Shown: piece after piece, positions 1-12,631 of the stretch
Layout of the letters: each line of letters starts with the position of its first letter
How positions within the stretch are numbered: the first letter of the stretch is position 1
Assembly: GCF_003711515.1 (NCBI RefSeq)
Contig: NW_021167096.1
Coordinates: 205,939 to 269,938 of the forward strand
Direction of reading: 5' to 3'
DNA: 64,000 nucleotides
Source: Sodiomyces alkalinus F11
Taxonomy: Eukaryota; Ascomycota; Sordariomycetes; Glomerellales; Plectosphaerellaceae
Program-made: the position numbers and the translations under genes
The notes under the pieces: generated by a model
What the model saw: the letters and a program-made list of their open reading frames with translations, nothing else
Told to the model about the DNA's origin: nothing
The model's database searches: none

Positions 1-560
1 ATCCAGTTTCACCTATGCCGGCTTCTTCGTGTTAAAGAAACTAATCACTTTGCAGGCGACTCCAGCTATAGGGGGGTAAGGAGAGAACCAGGCATAGGGA
101 GTAAATCGCTAAAAGTGGTTAGCGATAGGGTTACTAGAATATATAAGCTCTAGTCTTTCTTCTGAGTTAGAATTATTAACGCGTTATACTTATATAGTGT
201 ATATAATATTATCCACGGTAATCTCCTCTATCTGCGGTGCCACGGATTCTGTTACTTTAAGTCCTATACGGAATTAGACGGCTTCCGGTATAGGGTGGAC
301 GAAGACGTGGTGAAAATTATGGTTATTATCGATAAAGATATGGCTGAAGTCGTCGATAAAAGTATGACCACGTACGTCTCTGATATAAAGCAAGACGACC
401 TTGCACTATATAGGCACTGGGTGTGTCTCTGCTATGATTTAGTATAGGATAGAAGGGATCTTAGAAATAAAATAGAAAGGTATAAAAGACTACGTGATAT
501 AGTTATACGTAGAATTAGTTACTATAAGAGAAAAGGAAAATATTTTAGAGTCAGTGCCTA
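1..560 (+). repeat. Dispersed repeat, copy 1 (5' part), with decayed coding remnant
   Basis: This segment aligns along its length with about 37,328-37,860. Shared landmarks include the phrase around 'tatgccggctt', the 'ctagaatatataagct' block and the 'tccacggt' block. In both copies a plus-strand frame near the 3' end (about 300-540 here) reads as a charged, Lys/Arg-rich peptide with scattered stops, and I do not recognise its family. The differences are mostly C-to-T and G-to-A, as RIP would give. The homology stops near 560 and resumes near 5,476. Confidence 0.75.
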
Positions 561-1560
561 TAGGCCTTTTATATTTAGGAGATAAAAGTGGCCTGGTATA
601 TAGAGTGGTGGAAGTATACGGCTTAGAAGTATACCCGGCGAGGAATAGATATCACCCCAGAGATAAAACCCTAGATAGCGTACGAAGTCACCTATCTATC
701 TCTTATTTCCAGGTACGTATACCCGTTTCTTAATAGCGCCGTTTCTATGTCTATACTATTTCAATGCGATATCGTTTAGAAGCTCTAGCTAATAACGGCT
801 TTATAGCGCCCACTAATACGCTATACATTGCTATAAGCTGTATATATTAGTATATAACCCCGTATAGCTTTGTTTTTCTTACCTAGTATTACCTGCAGGC
901 TTACGCGGGGGGGGCGTGTGAGTGGTCTTTCCTATACCCCTAGGATATTATTAAGAGAACGTTTATTCTAGGGCAGTTCAAGATTCTAGACTAACGTATA
1001 CCGAAAACAGCACCGGCGACTATAAAATATATAATACGAGAAGGAAAAAGACTTTATATCCGTTTATTTATTCGGGGACTCAGGAGTAATATTAGACTTA
1101 GAGCTCGAATAAAGAATTTTGCCTCGCTACCTAAGGTAAGTACTTAGAGTATCCTATCTCGGTTAGTTATAGTATTAGACCACATAGCTTAATAATCACG
1201 ATATAAAGTTATTACTAAAAGACCTTCCTGGTGATTATATTAGAGCGAAGGCATCGTATATATACTTGATTTTTTTTATAATTAACTCTAGTCGGAATTT
1301 CTGTCTAGACTCATAAAGGGAAATAAAGAAATAAGGGGTAATAAAGATAAGAAATAAAAGAAAAAGAGGTGGACGCTATCCGCTAAGTCGTACTATTCAG
1401 CGCCGGTCTCTAGGTCCTAGGTGCTTAACTCGATACTATTATTAGTTAATAGGATATTTAAAATACATTTATCGCTCTCTCTGAACTATTAACGCTGCCC
1501 GGTGCTGTTGGTAATGTTATTATTACTAATATCTCCGACTTTTCTTTGACTCTGGTAAAG
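561..1560. other. RIP-degraded stretch without recognisable gene
   Basis: TpA-rich, CpA/TpG-poor sequence with no open frame and no family I can recognise on either strand. Confidence 0.6.
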
Positions 1561-2400
1561 GCTCTCGGAGCTATTAGAACCTCGGAGGACACGGCGATAG
1601 GAGGGTCGTAGAACTAGGATTCCGATACAAACGATTATTACCGCTAGCTCGACGGCAGACTAGATAATCAGCGCTACTATATCCTCTATTAAATAGTATT
1701 ATTAGTGCATACGCTTTATAGCGAAGTATACAGAGTAGGAACCTTACTTATATTGTTCTCGGTAAAGCCGTAGGCTACCTCGTAGGTACGTATAATACCG
1801 ACTACTCCTGCACTATAGTATATATTAGTAATAGTATAGTGGGAAATAAGACTAAGGGAGATCCTTATATAACTCCTAAACTCATACTGCTTATAATAAT
1901 AACCTTCTCCCTCTTCGGAATATTAAGATTCTAAATAAATATAAACGGGAATAACGCGAAGAAGAAATCTGTAAAAATACAGGAAACTACGAGATACTTT
2001 AGCTTTATACATCGTTCGAGTCTTAGATTATAGCGATAGAACCTACCCCCTAGTATAATGGCGAAAGGAGTAATCTCAATATTATAAGTAGCCGTGGCTC
2101 GTAGAATAGGAGTATAAGTAGCCTCGACGGGCTGATATTACACCCAGAACACAATTGCCGTCAGGATTAAGATCAATATTAACAGACCTATAACTAGACA
2201 GATTACAACCTTTTACCAGAGTATCACGACTATAGGCAGTAGCAGGATACTAAGAGATACTTTCGAGACGGCTATACTAATAACGGCGAACGTCTGGCCT
2301 ATTATCTCCCAGTATATAGCGTCTGTTATATCTTATATTATTCCCTTCGCTAAGATTTCATCGATAGACAGACCGAAGCTATAGTGTAACGACTTTTGGA
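1561..2400 (-). pseudogene. Remnant of a multi-pass membrane protein (unidentified)
   Basis: Read on the minus strand, about 2,300-2,100 encodes a long hydrophobic run rich in Leu, Ile and Val around a Pro (LLLPIVVILW), followed by another hydrophobic stretch. Further on, about 1,880-1,700, the frame gives an IIRTYEVAYGFTE-like segment. The order of a LLLP-type helix followed by an RTY-type loop is reminiscent of fungal SAT4/rhodopsin-like seven-helix proteins, but the resemblance is weak and stops interrupt it throughout. The direct observation is only a decayed hydrophobic coding signal; the family name is a guess. Confidence 0.25.
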
Positions 2401-4540
2401 TAAAGGTTACGTAAAGTAGGAGGAAGATCTAGGGAATAAATAAATACTGCGTTAGTTTACGAAGATATAGACTGCTAGACTGCTAGACTCTCCGGGACGT
2501 TTATCGGGGAAGGTGCTTACTCCTAATACCACGTAGGCATAGTCGTTTATACCGATTTTATTAACGATGAACTTCCGCGTACTTACTCGGATTATAATAA
2601 ACACGAGCGCTATAGCTATTAATGGCTATATGATAGTAAGCGCTATCGGGCTATCACCCCCAGGCTCGATTATTTTAAGGTGTTAAGAATCCGTAGGTGG
2701 CTTAGGTTTTCTGAGTAGGTTTGTTAAGTTATAATTATAATAATGAAACGTAGTGGAGGAAGAGTCCTTAACTCCTTAGGGAATATCCGTATATCGAGTC
2801 TTGCTCCAGTGTATATATTAGGACATATATTAAGCCGTAATAGCAAGACGGTTAGATATTCGTCTAACTACTGGTTCGACCTGATTCAGTCTATATTTAT
2901 TTTCATAAGTCACAGGCAAGTTTCACTATTTAATATTACGAAGCTTCTATATATCGAGATCTCGTTATAACGGACGAATAAACGGACTAATAGCCACTAT
3001 CCCCGTCCCTCCCCTTCCCCATTAACGGCACTATACTATACCTCTGCCAGGATTAAGTACCTACCTTATATTAGCGCGTATCTTAACGAATATAATTAGC
3101 TAAGGATATTATAGCACTCCGGTAGGTATCGGTATAATAACATCCATAATAGATAGCCTGGTTTCTTAAGTACCTATACCCTCTAGCACTCTTATCTCAC
3201 CACTATTATATATTAAGGTAGTAATTAACTATCACGACTATCGTTAAATCAGTATCTCCGCTCTTAATCCCTTTGAATAACCTAACGCAGGCGAGTATAA
3301 ATCCTACGAACTAGAGACTCTAGAGGTTAATATCCTACGAGGACAGCATATCTGTATTTCTTTTGCATTTCTCGCTAATAAGCTTCTATCCTCCTCCTGT
3401 ATATCTTTACCGCCTAACATTATATATTAAATAACTTGCCTATAATACCTATCCGGTGCTAAGATATGCATCTCCCCCTAAATCGTTATCGAATTTATCG
3501 TACTTTGGTTATCTAGCTCGAATTATATATATTTTCCCGGACTATGGATGAATTGCACCTTGATAACCCGCCCGCCGATCCTATAGACTGCTAACTCTTA
3601 TTCAAAAAACCAAAACAAAGGCAGCCATCGAGAACTATCAGGTTTATCCCGCGATCTTAGTATAACCTTTACCACCTTATAAGGATAAGGAACCTATGCC
3701 GTCGCTATATAAAGCTCTCTAGGACTAAGAGGATAGGGATTAAGGTATACGTATAGCCGCTAATCTTCGTTTATAATAAAGCTGATGATATTTATTAGCT
3801 TAGCGGCTTATAAGAGAGTAATATTAGTGTACGTATAATACCCTATCAGAACGTATCTAATCTTGAATAATATAATTTCTGTAGCTAGGGCGTTTTATAG
3901 TAGCCCGGTCCGCTAGCAGGGGTTAGAGACCGAGTTCTTGCAACACCTTAAGATGCTCTATAGCATTAGAGAAAATAGCACCGTTAGGCCGGATAAAATA
4001 TTCTATGCTAGGTGGTTTCTCTCTATTAGTCTAAATAAAGACTTTGAAGTACCTGAAAGTAAAAGGGTGCTACGGGTGCATTATGAATCATAGAGCAAAA
4101 AGAACCTGGGATAGAATAGAATAATAGACAGAGCAGGAAAGCGTATCTAAGAATTTATCTTTATAATATCCAGACACGCTCCTTTCTCGCTCTCGTACCT
4201 CAAAGCTGCGTTTATTTATGTTTTGGTCTTTTTGTACGGTGGGCGAACTTTATGATATTGCTAGTAAATCAGAACGGCTACTTTAGGCGCCTATTACTCT
4301 TCTCGGAGATATTAAGACATTAATAATACTACTACTACACTATAAACTCCATGCATAGCAAACAAGGCTAGAGGACGATGATGTTTTATTACTTCTTATC
4401 TATATATAGGCACTAAGGACACCAGACACCTTAGACGGACTGCTAAAACAAGAACACGCCTTCTTCAAAAGCACTATCCGTCCCTGGTGGAGTCGACAGA
4501 CAGGGAGAACCTTAGCTACAGCTGAGTTAATAGTCGTTAC
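2401..4540. other. RIP-degraded stretch without recognisable gene
   Basis: No supported gene. A 75-codon open frame at 2,743-2,970 has no recognisable features and lies in mutated sequence, so it is not called. Confidence 0.55.
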
Positions 4541-5395
4541 TTAATGAGGAGGGATTCCGCTCCTACCAGGGGTGATCCTTAAAACGTAAGCGAACGCTAA
4601 GAAGAACCAAGGCCGTAAGGCATCATAATATACTAAGTCATCTTCGTCGTCATTATTAGCTAGCCAGTCTAGGAACTCTTTAACGAAAATAATTACTATA
4701 CAGGTTATATATTGACCTGCTACTGGGTATAGTACCCAGATAAGGCCGATAGTTAACATAGATGCATAGATACCGGTAACAGGCTTAAGCCAAACCAGCC
4801 ACGGCAAAGCGGCCTTATTGCCAAGACCAAGCCTTAAGTCTTCGATTACTAGGAATATATAGTGCAGATAGGATATAAGCGGAGTGGCCCATAGAACGCT
4901 GAGTCTATGCTCAGCCAGCAGAAAGATCCCTACTGCCAGGAATGCAGATTAGAGGACCAGACATATCCAAAAGAAGGACGACGAGTTATACTCTCTTGGC
5001 CACGCACGCCTTCTAGTAAAGAGAATACCGATAATCTATAAAAATATTAGATAATCTTATCTTCTTAGAAGTATAAAATTAATATATACCAGGGTAGAGC
5101 AGATCGATACCACGGAGATAGTCGACCAAACATCTACTATAATAAGTGCAAGGACTCTATGCTCGCTTTACTTCGCGAGGAGAAACAGACTTATAAATAA
5201 GAGCCTAATAAATCCTAAGCCGCAGCCCAAGAAGATAAGGCTCTAGGTCTGAGCGCGGTCCGGTGACTCCGGTATATATAACTTACCGCGGAGTTTCGCC
5301 CAGCAGTAAACGCATTAAAAGATCACCACGGCCGTATTCGTAACGGATACGTCGATAATATAGTGTTTCTCGATCTGCGGATTTATATTCGCGAG
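4541..5395 (-). pseudogene. Polytopic membrane protein remnant
   Basis: The minus strand from about 5,330 down to 4,541 reads as one membrane protein with few interruptions. Successive hydrophobic segments (about 5,220-5,150, 5,130-5,050, 5,000-4,900, 4,890-4,840, 4,760-4,680 and 4,610-4,570) are joined by short charged loops. An acidic loop (NNDDEDD) precedes the last helix. The final 88 codons are uninterrupted and end at a stop at 4,541. Upstream, several in-frame TAG/TAA codons break the frame, as expected from RIP of CAG/TGG. I do not recognise the family. It is not obviously the same protein as the membrane pseudogenes at 34.4 and 63.1 kb. It lies inside the segment that separates the two halves of a repeat (1-560 and 5,476-5,660), so it may have arrived by insertion. 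Confidence 0.5.
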
Positions 5396-5475
5396 TTACC
5401 GGTGAGTGTAGCCTGTCCAGGTAGGCAGTAAGGTAACTAAAGTGGATAGCAAATAATACGTAAAAAGGCTGTGCA

Positions 5476-5660
5476 ACCAGGGGAAACAGGCCACCGCAAG
5501 ACTATATATAGAACTTTTAAGTAATAGAGATCTATATAAAGCTGAGATAGTCTTAGTGGTGAATATTGACTTTGATGCTCCGAGGTGAATGTCTGTCCCG
5601 AAGCAAGGACAGGCACCCTCGCTGGAGGGCGTGTTCACGCCCCTCTTACTGGGAGCTCCT
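5476..5660 (+). repeat. Dispersed repeat, copy 1 (3' part)
   Basis: This segment aligns with about 37,880-38,060. Both have 'acttttaagtaatagagatc' or its near match, a gaatattgac/gaatgttgat block and an aagcaag..acaggg block. Together with 1-560 it reconstructs the order seen contiguously at 37.3-38.1 kb. Confidence 0.55.
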
Positions 5661-7189
5661 GAGTGATGAGTCCTTGATTCCTGGATAACCCCTACCCCCC
5701 TCTTTCTTCCCGCCTTTCCTCCCACCCTCCCACCCTCGTATATACACCTTGCTTAGATTACGAGAATTCCGTGTGTTTAGGTAGGTACGTTATAAGTGGA
5801 GCACAGGGGCCAGGAGGCCACGGGCCGCGGTGCATTAACCAGAGACTAGGCTCTAGGTTCGTCTACTATAGATACGAGGAGTGTAAGGGTTAATAGATAG
5901 TTATCCACTAGTTACTCGAACTAAAGACGGCACTAGGGGTATAATAAGAGTATACTCTATATCTATCTCGCTAGATATATTAAGATTCGGATAGCGTAGA
6001 GGCGTAATATATTAGGTATATACCGAGCCTAGAAGTCCGCCTATAACCTGCTAGGGTTAACCGGTAGACTACGGGCACCCTTTAGCTAAGGTTCTATCTA
6101 CGGACTACGACGACGGAGGAGAAATATTCCTTATAAGCTATTTATATTCCTCCGGTGGTATCTAAGACTCCGAGTTAATATATTAGGAGTTAGAGGGTTA
6201 GATTTAAGGCTTACTCTTATCTGCAGAGATTATAATTTAGGAAAATCCTTATTAGCTAATTTTGGCCTTAGGTATTATAATAGCACGTAATAGGACCCAG
6301 ATAGTCAGGCCCGGGGGTAAGGCTAAAGAGGGAGGGGCAGGCTTATTAGTAACTGGTTAGAGAGTTAAGCCTTTATTCTATCCTCGCTCTGGTTATACGC
6401 AAGATTCTCTATTCGAACTAGGATTAGCAACTGACGATAACACCCTTGTATAACCCCTTGTTTCTATTTTATAATAGCCTTAGTACTACCTATACAGAGT
6501 AATAAAAGAGTGATTCAGGGAATCTTAGAACACGCGTAGTATATCCGACTTCATAAATATAGTGCTCGCGGCGCGCCCTTACATAAATAAGCCATTACCA
6601 CTAACTAAGAAAGCTGATCTGTTATCTCCGAAAGGGCGTATATCCTACACTCTATATAACGGATATTTTATGTAAGTGTATTTAGTAAGGTGATAAAAGA
6701 TCTTCTATAAAGTCCTTTATATAAGGTATAGGATATATAGATATCACTATCGCAGTTTTACCCTTCGATACTCCACGGAATATAAGACGTTATAGAACTC
6801 TTATAAACAGGGGCACTAGCTTAATTCGACCAGTTCTAGCTTCACCGTAATAGAGATACCTAAATTACCTAGCTCTATTATAAGAGTCGTGGACATCGCC
6901 TCTAGGAGCTGCTTTCATTTAAGCTTTATAACTGTCCTAAGGGCCATGGCCAAGACTGCGCGGAGATTTTATCCTTTATTTATCTATATTACGATACTGC
7001 TCCGAAATACGTTTAAGGGAAGAATATACTTCGTCGGTCATATATTAAGGAACGGTAAGTTAACTTAACACGGATTAGATAAACCCCCACGAAGATTTAA
7101 AGTACTAAGAAGGACTACTAAAGCAGGATTATCGCGGCTCCAGGGAACCTCTACTACCACTAAGGTATTTATCGCTAATACTCAGAGAT
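5661..7189. other. RIP-degraded stretch without recognisable gene
   Basis: Nothing recognisable. Short frames free of stops (for example around 6,250-6,450 on the plus strand) show no motif I can name. Confidence 0.55.
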
Positions 7190-7925
7190 CTCGTATCTTA
7201 GTTATAATAACGGCTATCCGTCTAGCTCGACCCTCCCTAATATACCGAATTCAGTCACTCTAAGCTTTATCATATCTAGGTAATCCGTAGACACCCGACG
7301 CTTATTACCAAACCTATAGCCACGAGAAACGGAATAAGTAGTATCTTAGATAGCGGACTTATTTTATACGGCTACTAAAAGAAAAGCTAAGTTTAACTCG
7401 GGCGAGGCATAGTTAATAAAGAAGCAGAGATTATTATCTAAACGTGCTAGGGAACTCCTAGCGGAGAATATTTTAGCTAGTCCTTAGGTCTATTCTTAAA
7501 GAGGCGATAATACTCTAGCTTCTATTTACAGTTATAACCTCACCGGAGGCTCCGGAGCGACGTCTAACTATATATCGGGATTAATATCTAATTCTCCCCT
7601 ACTTATAGATACGAATTCGTATAATACCGGAGTAGAACTCTCTCTAGAGAACTCGTTATTCGGCGGCCCTTTCTATTCTCCGAGGCTAATTATACACACA
7701 GGCTATAGGCAAGGTTTCACTCCCTACTCGCTACAGAGTTACTCGGATTCATATATATAGTATAAAGCTGCTTAGGAAACCGATAAATAGGATTTTAGCA
7801 TCGACTTTTAGGCTTTTATAGGGGATAATTTCTTCCCTTATAAATAATACTAGTTCTTATAATTCTCTCCCTCGTTTTAAAGGACCCTCGGCACGTATAA
7901 GAATAGTGATTAAGATATAGTAGCT
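7190..7925 (+). pseudogene. Remnant of an unidentified Ser/Pro/Asn-rich protein
   Basis: One plus-strand frame runs through about 240 codons with only a handful of TAG/TAA stops. It has the composition of a disordered fungal regulatory protein. A basic segment (TKRKAKF..KKQRLLSKRARELL, near 7,370-7,460) is followed by a Ser/Gly/Asn-rich region with patches such as SPLLIDTNSYNTGVE and GFTPYSLQSYSDSY. The basic region would fit a nuclear protein. I do not recognise a domain, and no start or end can be fixed. The sparse stops in otherwise heavily mutated DNA are the main reason for believing it was once coding. Confidence 0.35.
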
Positions 7926-9756
7926 GCTTTTAAACGATTCCCACTAATATTCTTTATTCTAGTCTCTAGCCCTAAGCTCTCTAGGTCTACAGTTAATCTT
8001 ACTAGACTATTAACTTCGTAGTAATAGAGACTTTGGCTTAAGTATCTTATATAAACCGTGGATAATAGTGGGTTAAAAAAGTAGTACGAGACTTATTATA
8101 TATTAGTAGGCAGCCTTAGGCTGTTTGATAGGTTAGTAGTTAGGGGGCGGCGGGGGAGGATATCCGAAAGTCTTATAATAATAATATAAAAGGAATAAGA
8201 TAGCTTTAGCAGAACTATAACGTGAATAGACTAGGCCTCTTATAGCCGTACTCCGAGTTATAAATCCTTGGAAGCTATGATAAGAGACGGAGGGTTATTC
8301 TTATACCTTCTGAAAAATACTATTAGCAGGCTAAGGTTAGGCTATCTTATAGAAACTAGTATAAGCCTGTTACGAACTAAGCATATCGTGTCTAGTCTAA
8401 CTTACTCCGTCTAAAAGGTACTAACCTCCTAAAGAACTCTAATTAGAAGGTATAGCACGAGGGAGGGTAGATATATATACTATATAATAACATAGTAAAG
8501 GTAAACGGTAGCTTACAGGGACTAATTAATTCTTAGTAGAACTAAGATAGGATAATACTCTAGTTACCGGTATTAGTATATAAATCGGTCTAGCTATCGG
8601 TTATAGGCTCCTTTAGAGGAAGGCTATTCTTATACTTAATAGTCGACTAATTAAGTAAGTATAGGCGGCTAAGGTAAAGCTTAAAAAACACTAGCTTATT
8701 ACTCGACTAATAGAAGCTAAAGCATATTTACCCGTATTTAGAGGACTAGCAAACTAGATTTCCTATTACGATAACGAATACGACGACTTTAACGAGGATA
8801 ACGGGGACAAAGGCGAAGATTAAATATAATATCAGTGCCCGTATCTAGTATACCGATAGAGAAAGGGTTTTAATAGTTAGCTTGGCTTTTTACGATACTT
8901 TATAATATATACCTCTCTTCGGCTTACTTCTTATATCCGACTACTAATACTCGAAGCAGACGTAGAGTGCTTCGAGTTATACGTCTACTACTAAGAGTCG
9001 TTCATAAGACTTCGACCGTACGTTAAGGCATAAATACAGAGTCTGGGAACGCCACCGGAGCACAGAGAAGGACTTTTATAAGAAGGAGAGATACTCGTAG
9101 CTACGCGGGAGGGCAGCCGACTCTCTATAACGGATACTCTGCAGTAAGAGAGATACACTAAGAAGAGCGGTGACTATAGCGATTTCTTATAGTAAGAGAT
9201 ACGCGCTAAGATAAGAGTTAACCATAGGATTTCTCACAGGTCTTAACGCGGGATAGCTAAATAAGGAAATTTTCTTGCTCGCCCTTCCTATATTAGTGGC
9301 GATCTTGAGTCGAAGTAGCTAAGTAACCAGGTATAGTGAATATAAGGAGGGCGAGTAGAATAATTTCCTAATCTGGCCGTTTAGTATATATTAGCGCTAT
9401 TAACTTCCTAATATATTGCTGTGATATGTATTTTAAGGGGGTTATTATCCTGACTCATATACGAGTAACTAATAGCTTCTATTTTCTATCGTGATCCATG
9501 ACCAAAGGTCGGAAAGCAGGCATGTCAAAGACTTATAGACGGGAAATAAGCATATAGTTCGCTGGATCTCCAAGTCCAAAGCTTTAATATTGGTTCCGAC
9601 AGGGGGTGGAGGAAGTATTATAGATTATAGGGGTTATAGCGTTCTTTTAAGCACCTCCTAGTATACCGGTACGGGTATAACTATAGAGAATCAATAAGTA
9701 TCTACCGCGAGATGTAATAGAGGCCCTTATACCGGTTGTTGTGTATCTGCCCCTAT
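7926..9756. other. RIP-degraded stretch, one weak coding remnant
   Basis: Mostly uninformative. About 8,690-8,825 on the plus strand reads as an acidic C-terminal tail (Asp/Glu/Asn-rich, YYDNEYDDFNEDNG) ending at a TAA near 8,823, with stops upstream. No family assigned. Confidence 0.4.
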
Positions 9757-9850
9757 GTTTTTTCCTGCCGCTGCTGCCTCCCCTCGATTTTTCCTGCCGC
9801 TGCTGCCTCTCCTTGATTTTTCCCGTCGCTGCCCCTCGATTTTGCCTGTT
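9757..9850 (+). repeat. Imperfect minisatellite, about 24-30 bp unit, about 3 copies
   Basis: The unit 'tttttcctgccgctgctgcc' followed by a ctc..gat spacer occurs twice almost unchanged and a third time shortened (ttttcccgtcgctgccc). CpT-rich strand bias, no gene call. Confidence 0.7.
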
Positions 9851-9954
9851 ATCTCTGCTCCACCGTTTCTCTCCTGCGTCTACGCTCTAGCCTCGTGTCT
9901 ATCTATACCCCTATTCCTTCTCGCTAACCCTGTAAAATAGGAGACTCCGGAACA

Positions 9955-10520
9955 CGTAAACGCCGACGCCTTAAAGTAACTCGAAAACTCGATACGGAGT
10001 TACATAAAGCCGACGCCCGAGAAGACCTAGATATATTTATTAATAAGCCTACTGTTTTTAGTCCGAGACGCCCCGAAGTTAAGAAGTAAATAGTGCTCCG
10101 TACGGCCGAATTACTATATTCTAGCCACTATTAGGGACTTCGCCTAGGTACCGTGATTAGTATCTCCCGGGGTTATAGTAAAACCAGGATAGGAAGCCTA
10201 GAGTAGCACGTAGTAAAGTTATTAATGAAGGAAAGGATTAATCGCCTAAATAAAGGCTGCCCGCTTAATATAAATAGCTGGCTTAGCTACTATAAATACC
10301 TTTAAGCAAAACCGGACCTTCTCGTGCTCTTAAGCTTAGGTATTAGCTTACCTGTAATTTTGCTATTATCTATCGTTAACCGATTACAGAATTTATATAG
10401 GTATACGTATCTAAAGAGCGCCCCGAGCTTATTCTACGACTTATCGAGATTACTAAGCGCTATTAGCCGAAAGAAGGGTAAGCTAATAGTTACTAAGATC
10501 AGGGGTTAGTCCCTTCTAAG
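9955..10520 (+). pseudogene. Unidentified coding remnant upstream of the ankyrin pseudogene
   Basis: A plus-strand frame is open for long stretches with single TAG/TAA interruptions. It starts with a basic segment (RKRRRLKVTRKLDTELHKA) and continues through a Leu/Lys-rich helical region (KLLMKERINRLNKG) to a hydrophobic segment near 10,330-10,400. It could be the N-terminal part of the ankyrin gene that follows, or an independent gene; about 870 bp of uninformative sequence separates the two. No family recognised. Confidence 0.3.
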
Positions 10521-11394
10521 CTCTTACCTACCGTAAACCCGCCCGATTATAACCTCTAGATACTTATACTATAATATCAGGACCCCCCTTAGTGCTATCT
10601 TACCTATTAGTAACTCTGCCGACGAAATATCCGAGTCGGAATAACCTTACCCAGAATAGCGTAAAATAATAAGTAGAACTGCCTCGTGAATAGCCTTATA
10701 GGGATACACTAACGGATATACTTAAGCGCTAAGACTATCTGCTCCGATAAAGATAACTTGTTAGACACTAGTTCCCCTAAACCAGGCTACCTAGCTAAAT
10801 TCACTAGAGTCTACCTTTTTAGCCCGTGATACGTCGTAGCCTTACCGGACTCCTCTATCCTATACGATAGCGTATACTTAGCTATTTAACTCTAAACTAG
10901 CCGAACTATCGTTCTCGCCCACCCTCTCCCCCGCTAAGGAGCAAAGTATCTACTAACCAGAAGAGTACGGCATAAGTCTGGTCGCGCGTTAATGCATAAT
11001 AGCGCCGCAGGGTGTTTATCCTATTACTATTTCTACTAGCGATTCCCACGACTACCTCTTGTATTTATTCCGGCCACTATCGCTATCTGCCGCTAGTAGT
11101 AGCCGATTAGTCGACCCCGGGGCTATCGCTATAAATAGTCTCCCTGCTACTTCTAGTCCGGCGTATACGGCTCGGATATCCGAACCGTTAACCTTTGCAA
11201 TTCCTATAACCCTCTCTATCCTAAATCTAATAACGCCTATTCGAGCTAACGAGTCGATATAGTTTAATAAGCGAAAACATAAATTCGTCCAACCAGAACA
11301 ATCTTTAATTTCCTAGGATCTACTCCAGCAAAGATATTATAGACAAAGACCCTAGCTCTAGCTCATAACGTAGCGGAGGGTTCCGGACACGGCT

Positions 11395-12631
11395 AAGTCG
11401 ATTATGTTTACCTTAAAGGGGAATATCGACGGCCTAAAGGACCTGTTTAGCCGAGGACTAGCATCTCCTTAGGACGTGAGCAATTCTCGAGGGTTTAGCT
11501 TAATAAGAGTAGGTTTCACTACTCTTACTTAAATAAGCTATGGAATAACGCTAAGGATTTAGTGGGCGCTCTATAGTGGGATATACTAGTATATCACTAT
11601 CCAGTTTTTAGTCGATAATAGGGTACCCGTGGATAACGAGTAAGTGTAGAATTAATACTTAGTAGCGCTAATTACGTTAGTAAAGGCTAAATAACGAACC
11701 ACCCCACTTTAGGTTATACGAGCACGTATTTGATTTTAGATTCCGCGGGAAATATAGTAATACGGAGTGTAAGACTCTCGGGTGTATTAGATCCAGCCAG
11801 GGTAAGGACTGGATTAAGGAGTAGTAATTTCCTCTGCTTTACTAAATCGTCTTTAGCCTATCCTTTTATTCGCTCGTAGCCGTGCTCGAGGAGAACCCGA
11901 ACACCGTCTATACCACGGACGCCCAGGGCCGTACCGCGCTCGATTAGGCTATAGCCCGAGTATAGCTAAGCGATATAAGGCTTCTGATAAAATATAGCTC
12001 TAGCGTGGACTCTATAGATCGTAGTGGCTATAGCACGATCCTATACGTAGTCGATAGTCACGATAACAGAGCCGTCCGTATCCTCCTCGAAGCCGGCGCG
12101 GACCCTAACCCCAAAGTGCCGGAGGGTCTATTCCGCAGCAGCCCGCTAAAGGCGGCTAGCTTTAGCGGCCGGGCCGAGATAGTCAAGCTACTCCTCCACT
12201 ATAGGGCTGAAATCAACGCGTGCAATCCAGAGGGCTACCCGGCGTTGTATATAGCAGTTATCACTCAGAACATCGACTATACGCGTATATTGCTTGAATC
12301 GGGCGCCAGCTTAGAGGACGTGGCGCACAACGGACGGACTCCGCTCACGCTAGCTATTATCCATAACAGCCACGCGATACTAGAGCTATTAGTCGAGCAT
12401 GTCACTACCGCCCACGTAGAAGGGCCCTAGGTGCTGGCCGTGATAGCCGAGCACGCGGACGTAAAGACGATGTCGATTATCGTATCGTCTCTGCCGCTAA
12501 AGCTGTCTCTTAACCCAGAAAGGTACGGCTTTACCGCTGGCCGCGAGATCCTACGGCAGCGGACAGACTACGACGAGAGGCTAGACCACGCGTTCGAGGA
12601 GATCTTATCCTCTATTTCCACGGCTAAATAG
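11395..12631 (+). pseudogene. Ankyrin-repeat protein, RIP-inactivated
   Basis: Ankyrin repeats mediate protein-protein contacts. Here they are clear, with repeat cores AVRILLEAGADPNP (near 12,070), EIVKLLLHYRAEINA (near 12,180), YTRILLESGASLED (near 12,280) and HAILELLVEH (near 12,370). Upstream, a LFSRGLASP.DVSNSRGFSL block (about 11,440-11,510) matches the N-terminal entry region of a large fungal ankyrin family in which 'GLASPRDVS..RGYSLLRWAL' is conserved; the WALY motif follows a probable intron (about 11,507-11,555). The last 207 codons (12,005-12,631) contain only one stop, a TAG at 12,428 where the family has a residue, and the C-terminus ends naturally at the TAG at 12,629. Upstream of 12,005 there are many stops, so this is a pseudogene. 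GC is higher and RIP lighter towards the 3' end. Confidence 0.85.

Noticed and set aside
5396..5725. 109-codon minus-strand ORF adjoining the 4.5-kb membrane pseudogene
   Set aside because: Different composition (low-complexity Gly/Arg/Ser), overlaps a dispersed repeat, and does not continue the membrane protein in frame.
9560..9720. P-loop-like VPTGGGGS in a plus-strand frame, resembling the Walker A of subtelomeric RecQ-type helicases
   Set aside because: The motif lacks the Lys (GGGGS, not GGGKS), no DExH box or further helicase motif follows, and the frame runs into the minisatellite. Too weak to call.
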